From positions 558,001-622,000 of the forward strand of contig JASFAU010000017.1 of the NCBI GenBank assembly GCA_039704465.1: DNA of 64,000 nt, read 5' to 3'. Under the pieces are notes generated by a model. The model worked only from the letters and a program-made list of their open reading frames with translations. It was not told the DNA's origin and made no database searches. Source of the DNA: Plasmodiophora brassicae (Eukaryota > Endomyxa > Phytomyxea > Plasmodiophorida > Plasmodiophoridae). Positions 53,620-64,000 of the stretch are shown one piece after another; positions within the stretch are counted from its first letter, which is position 1; every line of letters begins with the position of its first letter. The position numbers and the translations under genes were made by a program.

Positions 53620-55501
53620 TTACGGGCGGCGAAGACGGGGTCCGGGCTTGTCTGGGTACCGAGCGTGGAATGCCGCGAGCAGGCGATCGAATCCGCCGGT
53701 GCCCTGCAAGTTGGAGGCGGGTTCCCAGGTGCGCTCGGATGCAGGGTAGCCTTCCCAGTCGATAAAATACTGCAGCTTACCAGCACGATATCGAGAGTCC
53801 AGGACCTCCTTCACGATGAACAGCGGTTGGTCGTCGTCGTCGAGCAGAATCGTGGGTGGCGGAGGCTGCACACGATGGGGTATCACGTTCGGGACGTACA
53901 GTTCCAGTTGGGATGCGTGGAAGACGTTGTGGATGCGGAAGGATGCCGGGAGCAGGAGTTCGTAGGAAACCGGATTAACGATGCGACTAACTTCGAAAGG
54001 CCCGAGCATTTGGACATCCAGCTTACAGCATGGCCGGCCAGTCGCAATTGCCCCTCGACGGAGCATGACCAACTCCCCGATCTTGAAGTCGGGATGAGGT
54101 CGGCGTTTCCGATCCGCAGCTCGTTTAATGGTGCTGACAGCACGATGCAGTTGGCGGTGTAGGTAACGGCGAATGGCCGTCAAGTTCTCCACGCGTTCAT
54201 CGGCAGAGGGATTGGAGCTACCGTGTTTGCAAGGACGAGGGTCGCGTAGCTGAGGGTGGTAGCCGTAGTTCGCGAAGAAGGGAGACATTCCAGTGGACGA
54301 ATGGTCGACGTTATTGTAAGAGAATTCGGCCAGCGGCAATAATGGCTCCCAGTCGTCTTGCAGGTAGCACACATAACAGCGAAGGTATTGCTCTAATATC
54401 TGGTTGACGCGCTCGGTCTGGCCATCAGATTCGGGAGCGGGATGATGACAGATGGCGTTCAACGCCGAGACGGCATAGGAGGTGCTTCCAGAACAACGAT
54501 ACGAACTGGGGTCCGCGATCCGAGACAATGTCGTCGGGCAGGCCATGCAGACGGAACACGTTCTGAAGAAACAGATCGGCAAGCTGATCCGCGGAAATGG
54601 ATTCTCGACACGCCACAAAGTGGGCCATCTTCGAATAACGGTCGACCACGACCAGTACAGAGTCATAGCCACGGGAGGAGGGGAGCTTGACGATAAAGTC
54701 CATTGAGATGGAGGACCAGAGAGCGTTTGGAATTGGTAGCGGAAGTAGCAGGCCGGATGGTCGATGGCGAGGAGGTTTGACGCGGCGACACGTGTCACAA
54801 GTCGCCACGTAACCCTTGATGAACGAGGACATCTTGGGCCACCAGAACTCGCGCTTGACGAGCTGCAATGTCTTGCGAACCCCAAAATGACCGGCGGTAA
54901 CGTTGTCGTGAAGGCTGTGCAGAACTTCCAGCTTGCAGGCCTCACCAGCGACGACGAGAGCGGTTCCGTAATAACGTCTTCTGGACGAAGGGGTCATCGG
55001 CTTGTTCGCGACGAATACGTTCGACAAGGGAGATGCCTGATGTACCGGTCTGGAGAAAGAGAATAGCTGGGTCCGGGCGGAAGAAGCGATGCGGTGGAAG
55101 CAGCTGTTGAGACATTGCTAGAATTTCTTCGTCGCCAGGCGAAGGTTGGTATTCCGGACGACGAGTGAGGGCGTCCGGCTTCCCATGAAGTCGCCCCGGA
55201 CGATGATGAATCACGAAATCGAATTCGCTAAGCAGTTGAGACCAGCGAACCTGACGTCTGTTTAACTTGTGGGTAGACATGAAGTGGACGAGGTTACGAT
55301 GGTCGCTATGCACGACAGTTTGGTGCTGATCTGAGTCGAGGAACTGCCGCCACTTAGTGAACGCTTCCACAACCGCCAGGAGTTCCTTGTCGTAAATGGG
55401 ATAGCTAATCTCGGCAGCAATCAGCTTCCGCGAGAAGTAGGCGATCGGGTGCAACTCCCCATCTGCGCCGCCCTTTTGCGAAAGGACCATAGCGATGGCA
55501 A
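53620..55501 (-). pseudogene. Gypsy RNase H, integrase and chromodomain
   Basis: RNase H end ([15 protein letters not shown]), integrase zinc finger (G-H-F-G-V-R-K-T, C-D-T-C-R-R-V-K), core (S-M-D-F-I-V-K-L-P, S-D-R-G-P-Q-F, D-G-Q-T-E-R-V-N-Q), then the C-terminal G-P-F-E-V module and a chromodomain (Y-F-I-D-W-E-G-Y-P-A-S-E-R-T-W-E-P). A frameshift lies in the integrase core near 54475. Chromodomains guide such elements to heterochromatin. Confidence 0.9.
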
Positions 55502-55506
55502 AGTCT

Positions 55507-55702
55507 TGATGAAGACGATAACGAAGTGATTTATTCCGACCGACATCGGCGTGAGACGGCGACGACGTAACGCTATGTAACAGGGGCTTGCCAAGCCGTT
55601 ACCGACAACTGCGTCAGTGGCGGAGCCTCTGCCGTGGACGTTACGCAGTCGCGCACTGTCACGGCGTCCCCGTGTGCCGGTGGTACGACATGATCCTCGA
55701 CA
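55507..55702 (-). mobile_element. Solo LTR inside gypsy RNase H
   Basis: 196 bp with agtct on both sides (55502-55506, 55703-55707). It separates D-A-S-D from M-V-L-S-Q-K-G of the RNase H domain. Because the gypsy LTRs are still identical, this insertion is among the latest events in the window. Confidence 0.93.
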
Positions 55703-56972
55703 AGTCTGAGGCGTCGGTCTCGACATCACACGGTTGATGAGGATCGAAATGGCCCAAGACAGGTGCCGATGTGAACGCAACCTTCAGAGAGCCGAATGCA
55801 GCTTGAGCGTCAGCATCCCAGACAAAGGCGACACCGTCACGCGTCAGGTTTGTGAGTGGTAGAGCAATTTCCGCGAAGTGAGGAATAAATTTGCGATAAA
55901 AATTGGCGAATCCCAAGAATACTTGGAGACCATGGATATCTCGTGGCGGTTGCCAAGACAGGATAGTGTCGATACGGGCAGGGTCGAGGCGCAGTCCGTC
56001 TCGAGAAACGAGGTAGCCGAGAAACTCGACCTCCTTGGCGCCGAAAACACACTTCTCCATATTAGCGGTAAGACTGCTAGCCCGAAGTCGTTCCAGGACG
56101 AGGCGCACATGGTGTTCATGGTCGGCGACGTTCGCAGAAAAAATAAGGATGTCGTCCAGATATACGACAACGAACTGGTCGAGGTAATCCTTGAACATAT
56201 CATTCATGAACGACTGGAACGAAGCCGGTGCGTTTGCGAGGCCAAACGGCATAACCAAATATTCGAAGAGTCCATACGGGGTGCGAAACGCCGTCTTCCA
56301 CTCATCCCCTTCGCGGATACGAATTTGATTATACGCGCTGCGCAGGTCGATTTTCGTGAAGATCGTGGCCCGACTAAGGTTGGCAAGAAGTTGGTCAATA
56401 AGAGGCAGTGGATACCGGTTCTTGATCGTGGCAGAATTTAGGCCGCGATAATCGACACAAAGTCGCAGCGAGCCGTCTTTCTTGCGTACAAACAGAATGG
56501 GCGCACCGGCCGAAGAACGGGAAGGACGAATGAAATTCGACTTTAAATTGGCTTCCAGATACTGCTTGAGGGCCACCTGCTCTCGTTGGGAGAGACCATA
56601 TAACCGACAAAATGGTGGCTCCTTGCCGGGCTTAAGATCGATGGGGCAATCGGAAGCGCGGTGAGGAGGCAGGCACGCCGGGCTGCCAGTGGCGAACACG
56701 TCCGAGAACTCGCGATAGGCGTCAGGAAGCGCAGGCCCGGAGACTGAGTCCGAGTCGAGTTCGGTCCAAGTATAATGCAGAAGGTAACAAGCTGCGTCGT
56801 CAACGATAGCATCCAGAAACGGCTCAGCGCTGATGAACGCAATCGAGGTTGATGACCCCGGGTCACCGTCTGGTGAGACCAGGGGCGTAAAGAAGGACTC
56901 GTCGGCGGCGTTCGAGATCAGGGGCTCCGCAGAGGCGCCGGAGGGAGCCGCGTGAATGGAAGATAAGTCCAC
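55703..56972 (-). pseudogene. Gypsy reverse transcriptase
   Basis: Complete reverse transcriptase fold: K-K-D-G-S-L-R-L-C-V-D-Y-R-G-L-N, I-F-T-K-I-D-L-R-S-A-Y-N-Q-I, T-P-Y-G-L-F-E-Y-L-V-M-P-F-G-L, V-V-Y-L-D-D-I-L-I-F-S. The start of RNase H (P-C-D-V-E-T-D-A-S-D) is cut by the solo LTR at 55702; the rest resumes at 55501. Confidence 0.92.
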
Positions 56973-58000
56973 CCAAGGACCCAGGCCAGGGCGACCAAGG
57001 ATGCAGTCATCAAAAGATTAATAATGTGGCGACCACGAAGCCCGCCAGAGGGGCGAGGCGGCGAGAGGCGTTGTCCCGCCCCTCGACGGACGGGTCCACG
57101 GTGCCGGACGCACGACGGCTCGGGGCCCGAGGGGAACGATGATAACGGATCGTTGTGGCACGCTGCCACAGTAGCAGCGGCAGCGACCTCGGAGAGGCAG
57201 TCATGCGCGAGGGCGGGAGAGCTAGAGCTGTCGACAACAGCAGCAGGCGGTTCACTGTGACCGGCGGCCACCGTATCAGTGACAGCGACCTCCGAGAGGC
57301 AATCGGGAGCGATGACGGAAGCGCTAGAGCTATCGACGCCCGCAGCCGGGACGGTCCCGAACTCGGAGTAATCGTCGTCGTCCTCGTCGTCAGAAGCCAA
57401 CTCAGGGAGGGCAATTACCTCCACCTCGGCTACCTCAGATGCTGAGGCAGTCGGCAACGTTTCGACTGATGCCGCCGAATCAACTGCATGCGTAGACGCA
57501 GGGAGGTCTCCTGCCGGGATTGAGATCCCCGCGATGCGAGGGCCGCGATGCTGGAGACGGTGGCTCCGCCAATCGATGTCAGGGTTTGTATCCGCCAACC
57601 ACGGCAGGCCGAGGATGACAGGATGCTGCGGCGAATGGATCATGTTCAGGACGACGTCACTGTCGAAACATTCGTCGACGGTGATTCGTAGCGGGGCGGT
57701 TTCCTGAGTAATTGGGGCCAGATGACGGCCGTCAATGACGCGAACCGGAATAGCACGCGATTTGGCGCGAACAGGCACTTCGTGATGACGACAGAACGAC
57801 CAGTCGATAAAATTGGACGTCGCGCCACAGTCTAACAAGGCGAGCGTACTGACGCGACGTGAGCCGATAACGAGACAGACCGGTACCAATAGATGTGGTA
57901 TAGATGTAGCCGACGTAAAGAATAAATCCGTAACATGAAGAAAGTCGGGTTCGGAACCAAAAGAAATGTTTACTGGGCGACTGGGGAACCCGTTCACAGA
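56918..58000 (-). pseudogene. Gypsy protease region
   Basis: Retropepsin-like domain with A-L-L-D-C-G-A-T-S-N-F-I-D (Cys in place of the Ser/Thr after the catalytic Asp) and V-I-L-G-L-P-W-L near its end, followed by a long acidic Ser/Ala-rich linker with two similar S-S-S-x-A repeats. The stop at 56918 lies next to the reverse transcriptase frame, which starts at 56972 in another frame. Confidence 0.8.
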
Positions 58001-59093
58001 CGCCCGGGCACATTTCCCGGGGGACCAGCCTGCGGGACGCTGGCGCTGGGTGGGGGCGACGGAGGACCAGCAGCGGCAGGCCGCTCGGGGCACAGCGCGG
58101 AGCGGTGACCAACCTTGTGACAGTGCTGGCACGGAGGTCGCTTGGGGCAGGACGCAATGAAATGTCCAGCCTCGCGACAATAGTGGCAGACCAAAGGTTG
58201 CGCCCCTCCGACCTCGATAGCGTTGACAGCGGCGATCGGATACTTCGGTTCGAGATGGATCGCCATCTCGAACATCTTGTCGTACTCGGTGTAGTTGTAA
58301 ATGAAGAGGGCATCAGAAAGTGCAGGGTGCAAGGACATGCGGAACTTTTCCGCCAAACGGGACGGACTCAGCCTATACAAGGGGTCGAGTTGTTGAACCT
58401 TCTTGTACAAGCGCTGGAACTCCCGCGCATGGTGAACCACACACTGGAAGTCTGCTTCAAATTGTCAAAATCAGCTTCGACCCGCTTTAACGACGGCTCC
58501 GGAAAATCATGAAGCAGGGCGGATGCCACGTCCGCCATTGACGCGTCCTCGGACAGGTCAAGATAAGTCTCCAAGGCGTATCCTTTCAAGGCCGTCGTCA
58601 AGATGCATTGCACAGCGTCGGAAAGCGGACTGGTAGACGTTAACGGCGTCTGGGTGATCCGCGCGAAAGCGGTCAACCAACGCATCGTCGACAGACCGTC
58701 CGCCCCCGAAAATCGCGGGATATCGTGGGACTGGACAACAATAGGCGGCGGCGGCGGCGGGGACACGGGATGCTGCGTCGACGGGGCGACAGAATTCGGC
58801 AGAGACGAAGCCACAGAAGCGTGGAGAGGCAATAGGGAAGGCACAGCGCTGATGACCGGGGGATCCGACGAGTCGTTGCGCACTTCGGGAGACGAGACAG
58901 CTGGCGCTGCGGGGGGGCTGGCCCTAGGCAGCGAGCCATGCGCGAATTTCAACTGGGCTAAGAGGTCGAGGATCTCCGCCTTCAGGTCGCGCAGCTCGAT
59001 AGCGCCAGCAACATCCGCCGCAGCTGCAACATCCGGATTCGCGGACGAGGGCGGGTCCGACAACGCCGGAATCAACCCATCACCTCCCGCCAT
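57990..59093 (-). pseudogene. Gypsy gag
   Basis: Starts at ATG 59091-59093 (M-A-G-G-D-G-L). A short N-terminal helix, a Pro/Ser-rich linker with a run of seven Pro, then the capsid-like part (I-P-R-F-S-G-A-D-G-L, L-K-G-Y-A-L-E-T-Y-L). One frameshift near 58440 separates it from the C-terminal half, which has two zinc knuckles (C-H-Y-C-R-E-A-G-H-F-I-A-S-C and C-Q-H-C-H-K-V-G-H-R-S-A-L-C). It continues into protease in a different frame. Confidence 0.85.
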
Positions 59094-59108
59094 AGCTGCG
59101 ATGATACA

Positions 59109-59196
59109 GGGCCGAGACGAGACGAGACGATAGTCGATACGGGCCGAGACGAGACGAGACGATAGTCGATACGGGCCGAGACGAGACGAGACGATA
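59109..59196. repeat. 32-bp tandem repeat in the gypsy leader
   Basis: 2.75 units starting gggccgagacgagacgagac at 59109, 59141 and 59173, between the 5' LTR and the gag ATG. Each unit contains three GAGAC pentamers. Confidence 0.92.
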
Positions 59197-59226
59197 CGCG
59201 TACGACCGAAGAGTAGTCGGTCAAAA

Positions 59227-59372
59227 TGTGACGACAGAGCAAGATGTGTCAACCACACGGATTGACCGACTGAGGTCGGTCCAACGCCGTGGACGTTTAT
59301 TGTAGTAGTGCGCTGCGGAGGAGCCCAATTAGGTGCCGGCTGAGTCGCCAAGACAGCGACTCGACCGTGACA
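59227..59372 (-). repeat. 5' LTR of the gypsy element
   Basis: 146 bp, identical by eye to 53461-53606; target duplication cgcat follows at 59373-59377. Confidence 0.93.
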
Positions 59373-59377
59373 CGCAT

Positions 59378-62345
59378 GATACGAGGTGCTGAGAGCGGGC
59401 TTCGTGAGGTAGTCTGCAGCCATCTCGGCGGACGGGCACTTGTGGACCACGATCAAACTGGCCTCGACGGCCTCCCGGGTGTAGTGAAACTGCACCTCGA
59501 TGTCCTTCGTGCGATCATCCATCCGACGATAGCCAGACCAGGCCTTCGCGCCTTGATTGTCCTCGTATACGATCGTCGGACTGGAGCGTGCGAAGCCGAT
59601 TTCGGTCAGGAATGACCGGATCCAGGCCAGCTGGCGGGTAACAGCACACAGCGACTTGATCTCTGCATGTGTGGACGATAAGCTAACTTTGACTGCGCCC
59701 AGGTCTTGGCGACGTGACTGCCAGTGCACGGGGCCGCCAGCCAGCAGGATGATGTGGCCGGAGCGCGACCGTCGCGTGTCAGGGTCGGATGCCCAATGAG
59801 CGTCGGCGTATGCGATCAGACGATCTTCGGGCTGGCGTTCGTATCGGATGCCGTGCGTCATGGTGCCGGCGAGGTACTTAAGAACGCGTTGCCCCGCACG
59901 CCAATGCTGGATGCCGGGATTCGAGGAGAATTGGGCCAGTACATTCGTTATGTACGCGATGTCGGGACGGCATCGATGGGCGAGCCATGTCAGGCAGCCA
60001 ATGAGTTTGAGGTACGGCTTGGTCGCCATTTCGTCGCGGTCGAGGTCGCTTTGTGGACTCATTGTCGTTAATAGGTGAACGCCAGGCTGGTGCGGCGTGT
60101 CGACCGGATGACAATGCGACATGTTGAAGTCGCTCAACACCTTCTCGATGTACTCGGCTTGGTCAAGGGTGATGGCGCCGGTGCCAGGTTCGCGTCGGAT
60201 GCGCATGCCAAGCAGGGTCGACGGTTCACCTTGATCGGTGATCTCGGCCATCGTGGAGAGCTTCTCGAGAACGGATTCCGCGAACGGGACGTCATTGTAC
60301 GCCAGCAGACCGTCGTCGGTGTGCACCGACATGATCATGAACTTTCCATCGCGATCGTACCGGAAGACGCAGGGGTCCGCGATGATCGATTCGAATCCGA
60401 GTGATAACAGCATCTCCCGAAGCGTCTTGTACCAACGTTCGGCGCCTTGTTTCGTTCCATAAAGGGCCTTTTGCAGTTGACGAACTCGGTACGGGACGTG
60501 ATGATCGGTGAAGCCATCCGGCTGACGAATGTAAACATCATGGAGCATGTCGGCGTTCAGGTATGCGGCCACCCAGTCGACCTGGCGAAGATGCAGGCCG
60601 TGCTGCGCCGCGAGTGCTAGGATAACGAGGAACGCAGTGGCACGGGCGGTCGGCGCGAACGTATCGTCGAAGTCGATGCCGGGGCGTTGTCGGAAGCCCT
60701 GAGCACAGAGTCGGGCGGTGAACTTGCGGATGCCACCGTTGCCACTGAGCGAGGACTTCACTCGGAACACCCACTTGGCGCCAACAGCGATCTTACTTTT
60801 CGGCAGCTCGATTAGCGGGCCGAACGTGTTCTTGGCGTCCAGTGTTGCCATCTGGGTGACGGCGGCGTCCCACCAGTGGCCAGCGAAAGGTGATGAGAGG
60901 GCATCGGCCATTGAGTTGGGTACGGGAATGTCGGTCGCTTTCAGCTTCGACAGGTCGGGTCGTGGTAGACGGGCTGGGTCGATCGGGGCGGATACCTTGG
61001 CTCGACATGCCTTGGCAGCGGCGCCGCGACATGTCGGACGGTTGGACCTGATGGCCTGATCGATCAGACGGCGCTCCTCAACCTGCTGCCAATGCCGGAT
61101 CAGTCGGCGGGAGCGACGAGGAGGGCGCTGTGTCGGGGACGTTAGGGTCGGATTCTGGAACCAGGCGTCGACCGTCGAGGACCACCGTGTCGACGAACGA
61201 TTGGCCGCCTCCGGCGCCTTCCACCATTCACCAGGCGGTTGACGACGACGATTCGATCGGCGAGGGCGTGGCACGTCGATGACATTGTGGTCGACGATAT
61301 CAGCAGCATCGGAATTGTCGTGGACGTCGGGATCGGCAGCTTCGTTGGGAGAGTCGTTGCTGGACGCCGAACCTTCGTAGTCGGGATCATCTTCAGCGTC
61401 ATCATCATCTTCGTCGGTGGATACGTCATCAGGAGACGGTGAGCGCGACGGTCGGACGATCTCGGAAGGCGATGACGCAGCGGCAGGTGACGGAGGCTCG
61501 GGAGGGGATGCTGCGAGAGAGGATGCTGACGTCGATGGTAGAGGTGCCATGACGGCGTCGGAAGAGACGGGCGTCGGGACGATCGTGTCAACGTTCGGCG
61601 CAGAGCTCGACTCGGGACTGGACGGTGGCGCTGATGATGAACTAGCAGGGCTGGATCTTCCAAAGCCGAATGTGAACGAGGTCTCCAGGAACTCGGCAGT
61701 CGTGCTCTCGAACGTGTCTTCCCGGTCCACGTCGTAGAACCGCCAAGCCTTCATGCCGGGCGTGAAACCGATGAACACAGCGCGAACACGACGAGGCTCC
61801 AACTTGCTCGGCTTCTTCGTGGCTGGATGTGGTCGCATGGCATAGGCATCGCAAGACACGAAGGGTCGAGATGTTAGGTAGGGCGCGACGAGCAGCCTCG
61901 AACGATGTGCGACGCCCGGGAAGGACTGATCTCGGGTGGATGTTGTACAGTATCGCAGAGTAGGACAGCGACCAGGGCCACGTGGAGTCAGGCATGCTAG
62001 AGTGGCACCGGATTGAGCTTTCGATACCGCAGAGCGTGTAGTTGACGCTTTCAGCGCGGCCGTTCTGCTCGGGCGTGTACGGGACAGATTTGCGGTGCAG
62101 GATGCCGGACTCGTTGTAGAACAGGACGCACGCCTTGGAGTTGTACTCGCCGCCACCGTCAGTCTGGAACGTCCGGATACCACGTCCTTCCTGGTTGCGA
62201 AGACGCGCGTCATAGTCCTTGATGACGTCGAGCGCCTCCGATTTGCGACGTAGCAGATAGACGGACAGGTACCGAGAGGAATCGTCCAGCATGGTCTGGT
62301 AGTACTCAAAGCCGCCGACACCGACGACAGGCCACCGTCCGGACA
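59378..62345 (-). pseudogene. Copia C integrase, reverse transcriptase and RNase H
   Basis: Integrase core from about 62340 down (F-Q-T-D-G-G-G-E-Y-N-S, Y-T-P-E-Q-N-G-R-A-E). A 5-bp deletion near 61857 shifts it out of frame with the reverse transcriptase, which is itself intact (L-Y-G-T-K-Q-G-A-E-R-W, V-H-T-D-D-G-L) to D-Y-L-T-K-P-A, where gypsy is inserted. The 144-bp deletion at about 62357 removes the C-x2-C half of the integrase zinc finger seen in copy A. Confidence 0.85.
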
Positions 62346-62461
62346 GATTGCTATGGACGAGATGCGCAGGTTGCCGTAACCCAGGTGGCCGGTTCGAGCG
62401 TGCCAGACAGCTGGAGCTGCGGCGGTGACCTTAGCGACGCGGCATGAGACGCTGGATGCGA

Positions 62462-64000
62462 TCAAGGAGCAGACTCGGGCGGAATGAAGTGTGCCGGGCG
62501 CGGATGTTGGAGCGGATAATGGAATCCGGTACAGGTTATCGTGTCCTCGTTGACTGACGGCCACTGGCTGACCGACGGGCGCCGTCCAGTTGGCCCCGAG
62601 TAGATCTTCGCGGTATCGCCGTCGAACACGATCTTGTGACCTGATCTGGTGAGCTGGCCAACTGATACTAGCGCTTGGCCAAGTCGGGGAACGTGCAGCG
62701 AATCGATACTCGTCGCCTGGACATCCATGCCGAATGACGTCACGCCTCGACCGGAAGTGGTCGTACGCGACAGATCGGCTAGCTCAACTTCCGGTCCGGT
62801 GCCTTGGCGATAGCAGCTGAGATGTCGGCGCAGGGGCGTCATCGTCGTGGAACACGCTGAGTCCAGTAGGCCTACTGAGTTCGCGTACACGTCGATGGCG
62901 TGGCGTGCCGACAAAGCACGCATCGGCTCGGGCGCCGGATCGACCGGATGAGCGCCAGACGTTGGATACTCGTTGGACGTTGGTGAGGATGTATTGGTTT
63001 TCGCGTTGCTGTCGCGGTACCAGATGTGTCGTTGCAGCGTGCATTCGCCGTTAGTGTGCTTGGATCCGGGATGGAAGACGCAGGACTCGTTGCGTCGTGG
63101 TCCACGGGGACGCGTCGATGTGGCGCAACTGGAGCGGTTGGCCGTTTGGAACGCGTCGTGTCGGTCCCGCACGTCTTGGACCCTGATCTCCTCGCTTGTC
63201 AACGACCCGACGACCTCGGAGACACTGGGCAGCGTGTCCAGAGCACGATTTTGCAGGCCAGCGACGACGGCGTCGAGATCGGATGATGCGTTGGCCAAGA
63301 TGAGGACGGCGACCAATGCGTCGGTGAGGGACAGCATCTCCGTCGGTACCGTCGACCGGACGCGATGAGCCGCTGCTTGAACTCGGGCGGCGTACGTGGC
63401 GACTAAGAACGACAATAACGAAGTGATTTATTCCACCAACATCGGCGCGAGACGATGGCGACGTAACGCAGTGTAACAGGGCTTGCCAAAGCCGTTACCG
63501 GCAACGGCGACGGTGGCGGAGCCTCTGTTGTGGACGTGACACAGTCGCGCACCCACACAATGTCATCGTGTGCCGGTGGTAGGACATGGTCCTCGACAGC
63601 GACCGACTCGCCGGGCATGTGCTGGACCGTGACGAGGTCGCGGACGGCGCGCACGACCGATGCCAGCGACGATGGGCTGTACGCCTGGAACAGCACGCGC
63701 CAGCACTTGGCAGCCGAGCCTGCCTGAAACAAAGACAACGCGGACGCGATCTTGTGGTCCAGCATGTGGACGAGTAGAATCTCGCGCGCGGCTGCCTCGA
63801 GAGGTGGGTCGTGTGCCGTACCGGTTGTCGCATTCGGTGAGCCATCTTCGTTGATCCCGATGACGTCCGCGTACCCACGATTGCGAAACCAGAGTGCAGC
63901 TGTCTGAACCCAGGACGTGAACGAGTCTCGAGTACCGTCGAACTTGGGCATGGGCAGTCGGCCTGCGTCGCTTCGGCTGTGCGCCTCGGCGATGATCGGC
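62462..64000 (-). pseudogene. Copia C gag and protease, with solo LTR; truncated by the window edge
   Basis: Same domains as gag/protease of copy A (W-F-R-N-R-G-Y-A-D-V, C-V-F-H-P-G-S-K-H, L-L-D-S-A-C-S-T). The frame is cut by the solo LTR at 63404-63598. The first residues of gag lie beyond 64000. Confidence 0.85.
63404..63598 (-). mobile_element. Solo LTR inside gag of copia C
   Basis: 195 bp with gcgac on both sides (63399-63403, 63599-63603). Position and orientation relative to gag equal those of 47376-47571 in copy B. Confidence 0.9.

Larger units (their letters stand above)
53461..59372 (-). mobile_element. Gypsy-type LTR retrotransposon (chromovirus class) inserted in copia C
   Basis: 146-bp LTRs (53461-53606 and 59227-59372) appear identical; target duplication cgcat (53456-53460, 59373-59377). 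Order on the minus strand: gag with two CCHC knuckles, protease, reverse transcriptase, RNase H, integrase, chromodomain. A polypurine tract (minus strand aaaaggggac) precedes the 3' LTR. Frameshifts in gag (near 58440) and integrase (near 54475) plus a solo LTR in RNase H make this copy non-autonomous, but the identical LTRs show a recent insertion. Confidence 0.95.
53211..64000 (-). mobile_element. Copia-type element C, runs off the right edge, host of a gypsy element
   Basis: 3' LTR at 53211-53394, polypurine tract next to it, then pol interrupted at 53460/59373 by the gypsy element, then reverse transcriptase, integrase, protease and gag up to the window end; the 5' LTR must lie beyond 64000. 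It carries the same 144-bp and 5-bp deletions and the same solo LTR in gag as copy B, but keeps the 6 bp missing from the reverse transcriptase of copy A. Confidence 0.88.

Noticed and set aside
58368..62564. Very long minus-strand open frame of about 1400 codons
   Set aside because: It fuses a shadow frame of copia integrase, the copia reverse transcriptase, a gypsy LTR and gypsy gag by chance; the elements are separated by a target duplication at 59373-59377.
46564..64000. Copies B and C as one large inverted duplication
   Set aside because: Flanks differ, B is truncated at 49835 with no counterpart in C, and there are scattered substitutions and small indels; separate insertions of a shared defective lineage fit better.

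Overview
The window looks like nuclear DNA of a GC-rich, intron-rich unicellular eukaryote. Seven genes can be read as spliced proteins of full family length, with 53 short GT-AG introns modelled across these and the neighbouring genes (about 41-127 bp, mostly 53-70, donors often gtac or gtga). The short introns, tight spacing, a secreted SKP1/BTB-ankyrin-type protein and transposase families I know from oomycetes and plasmodiophorids fit a plasmodiophorid (Plasmodiophora-like, Rhizaria). That placement is inference; no rRNA or organelle marker is present.

1-26.5 kb is a compact gene block: an OXLD1-like small mitochondrial protein (-), a U-box protein with a nucleoporin-like FG tail (+), a membrane protein of unknown function (+), an Atg18/WIPI PROPPIN (-), a long-chain acyl-CoA synthetase (+), a pseudo dual-specificity phosphatase (+), a secreted SKP1/BTB-ankyrin protein (+), a Stealth-type sugar-phosphate transferase (+), an inositol-polyphosphate 5-phosphatase (-), the cohesin regulator PDS5 (-) and an acyl-CoA oxidase (+). 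Themes are peroxisomal/fatty-acid metabolism (synthetase, oxidase), phosphoinositide and membrane traffic (PROPPIN, 5-phosphatase, Stealth enzyme) and ubiquitin-linked functions.

26.5-46.5 kb is a stack of nested transposons. One hAT-like transposase-type gene (28545-46330, +) is split by (a) a LINE (29020-43379, 11-bp target duplication), (b) a SINE/short LINE-like insert (43428-44668) and (c) a Stowaway/mariner-type element (44780-45601, TA duplication). The LINE holds a Tc1-like transposon (31260-38701, 92-bp inverted repeats, TA duplication), whose transposase is split by a copia retrotransposon (32086-37311, apparently identical 184-bp LTRs, 5-bp duplication).

46.5-64 kb holds two more copia copies, B (+, truncated) and C (-, runs off the right edge). 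Both carry the same internal deletion and the same passenger solo LTR. Copia C is interrupted by a complete-length chromodomain gypsy element (53461-59372), itself hit by a solo LTR. Between B and C lie solo LTRs, a 123-bp-arm palindrome built around an LTR/polypurine-tract junction, and gene relics.

Coordinates of spliced genes come from hand-modelled introns that keep the reading frame; no transcript evidence was available.
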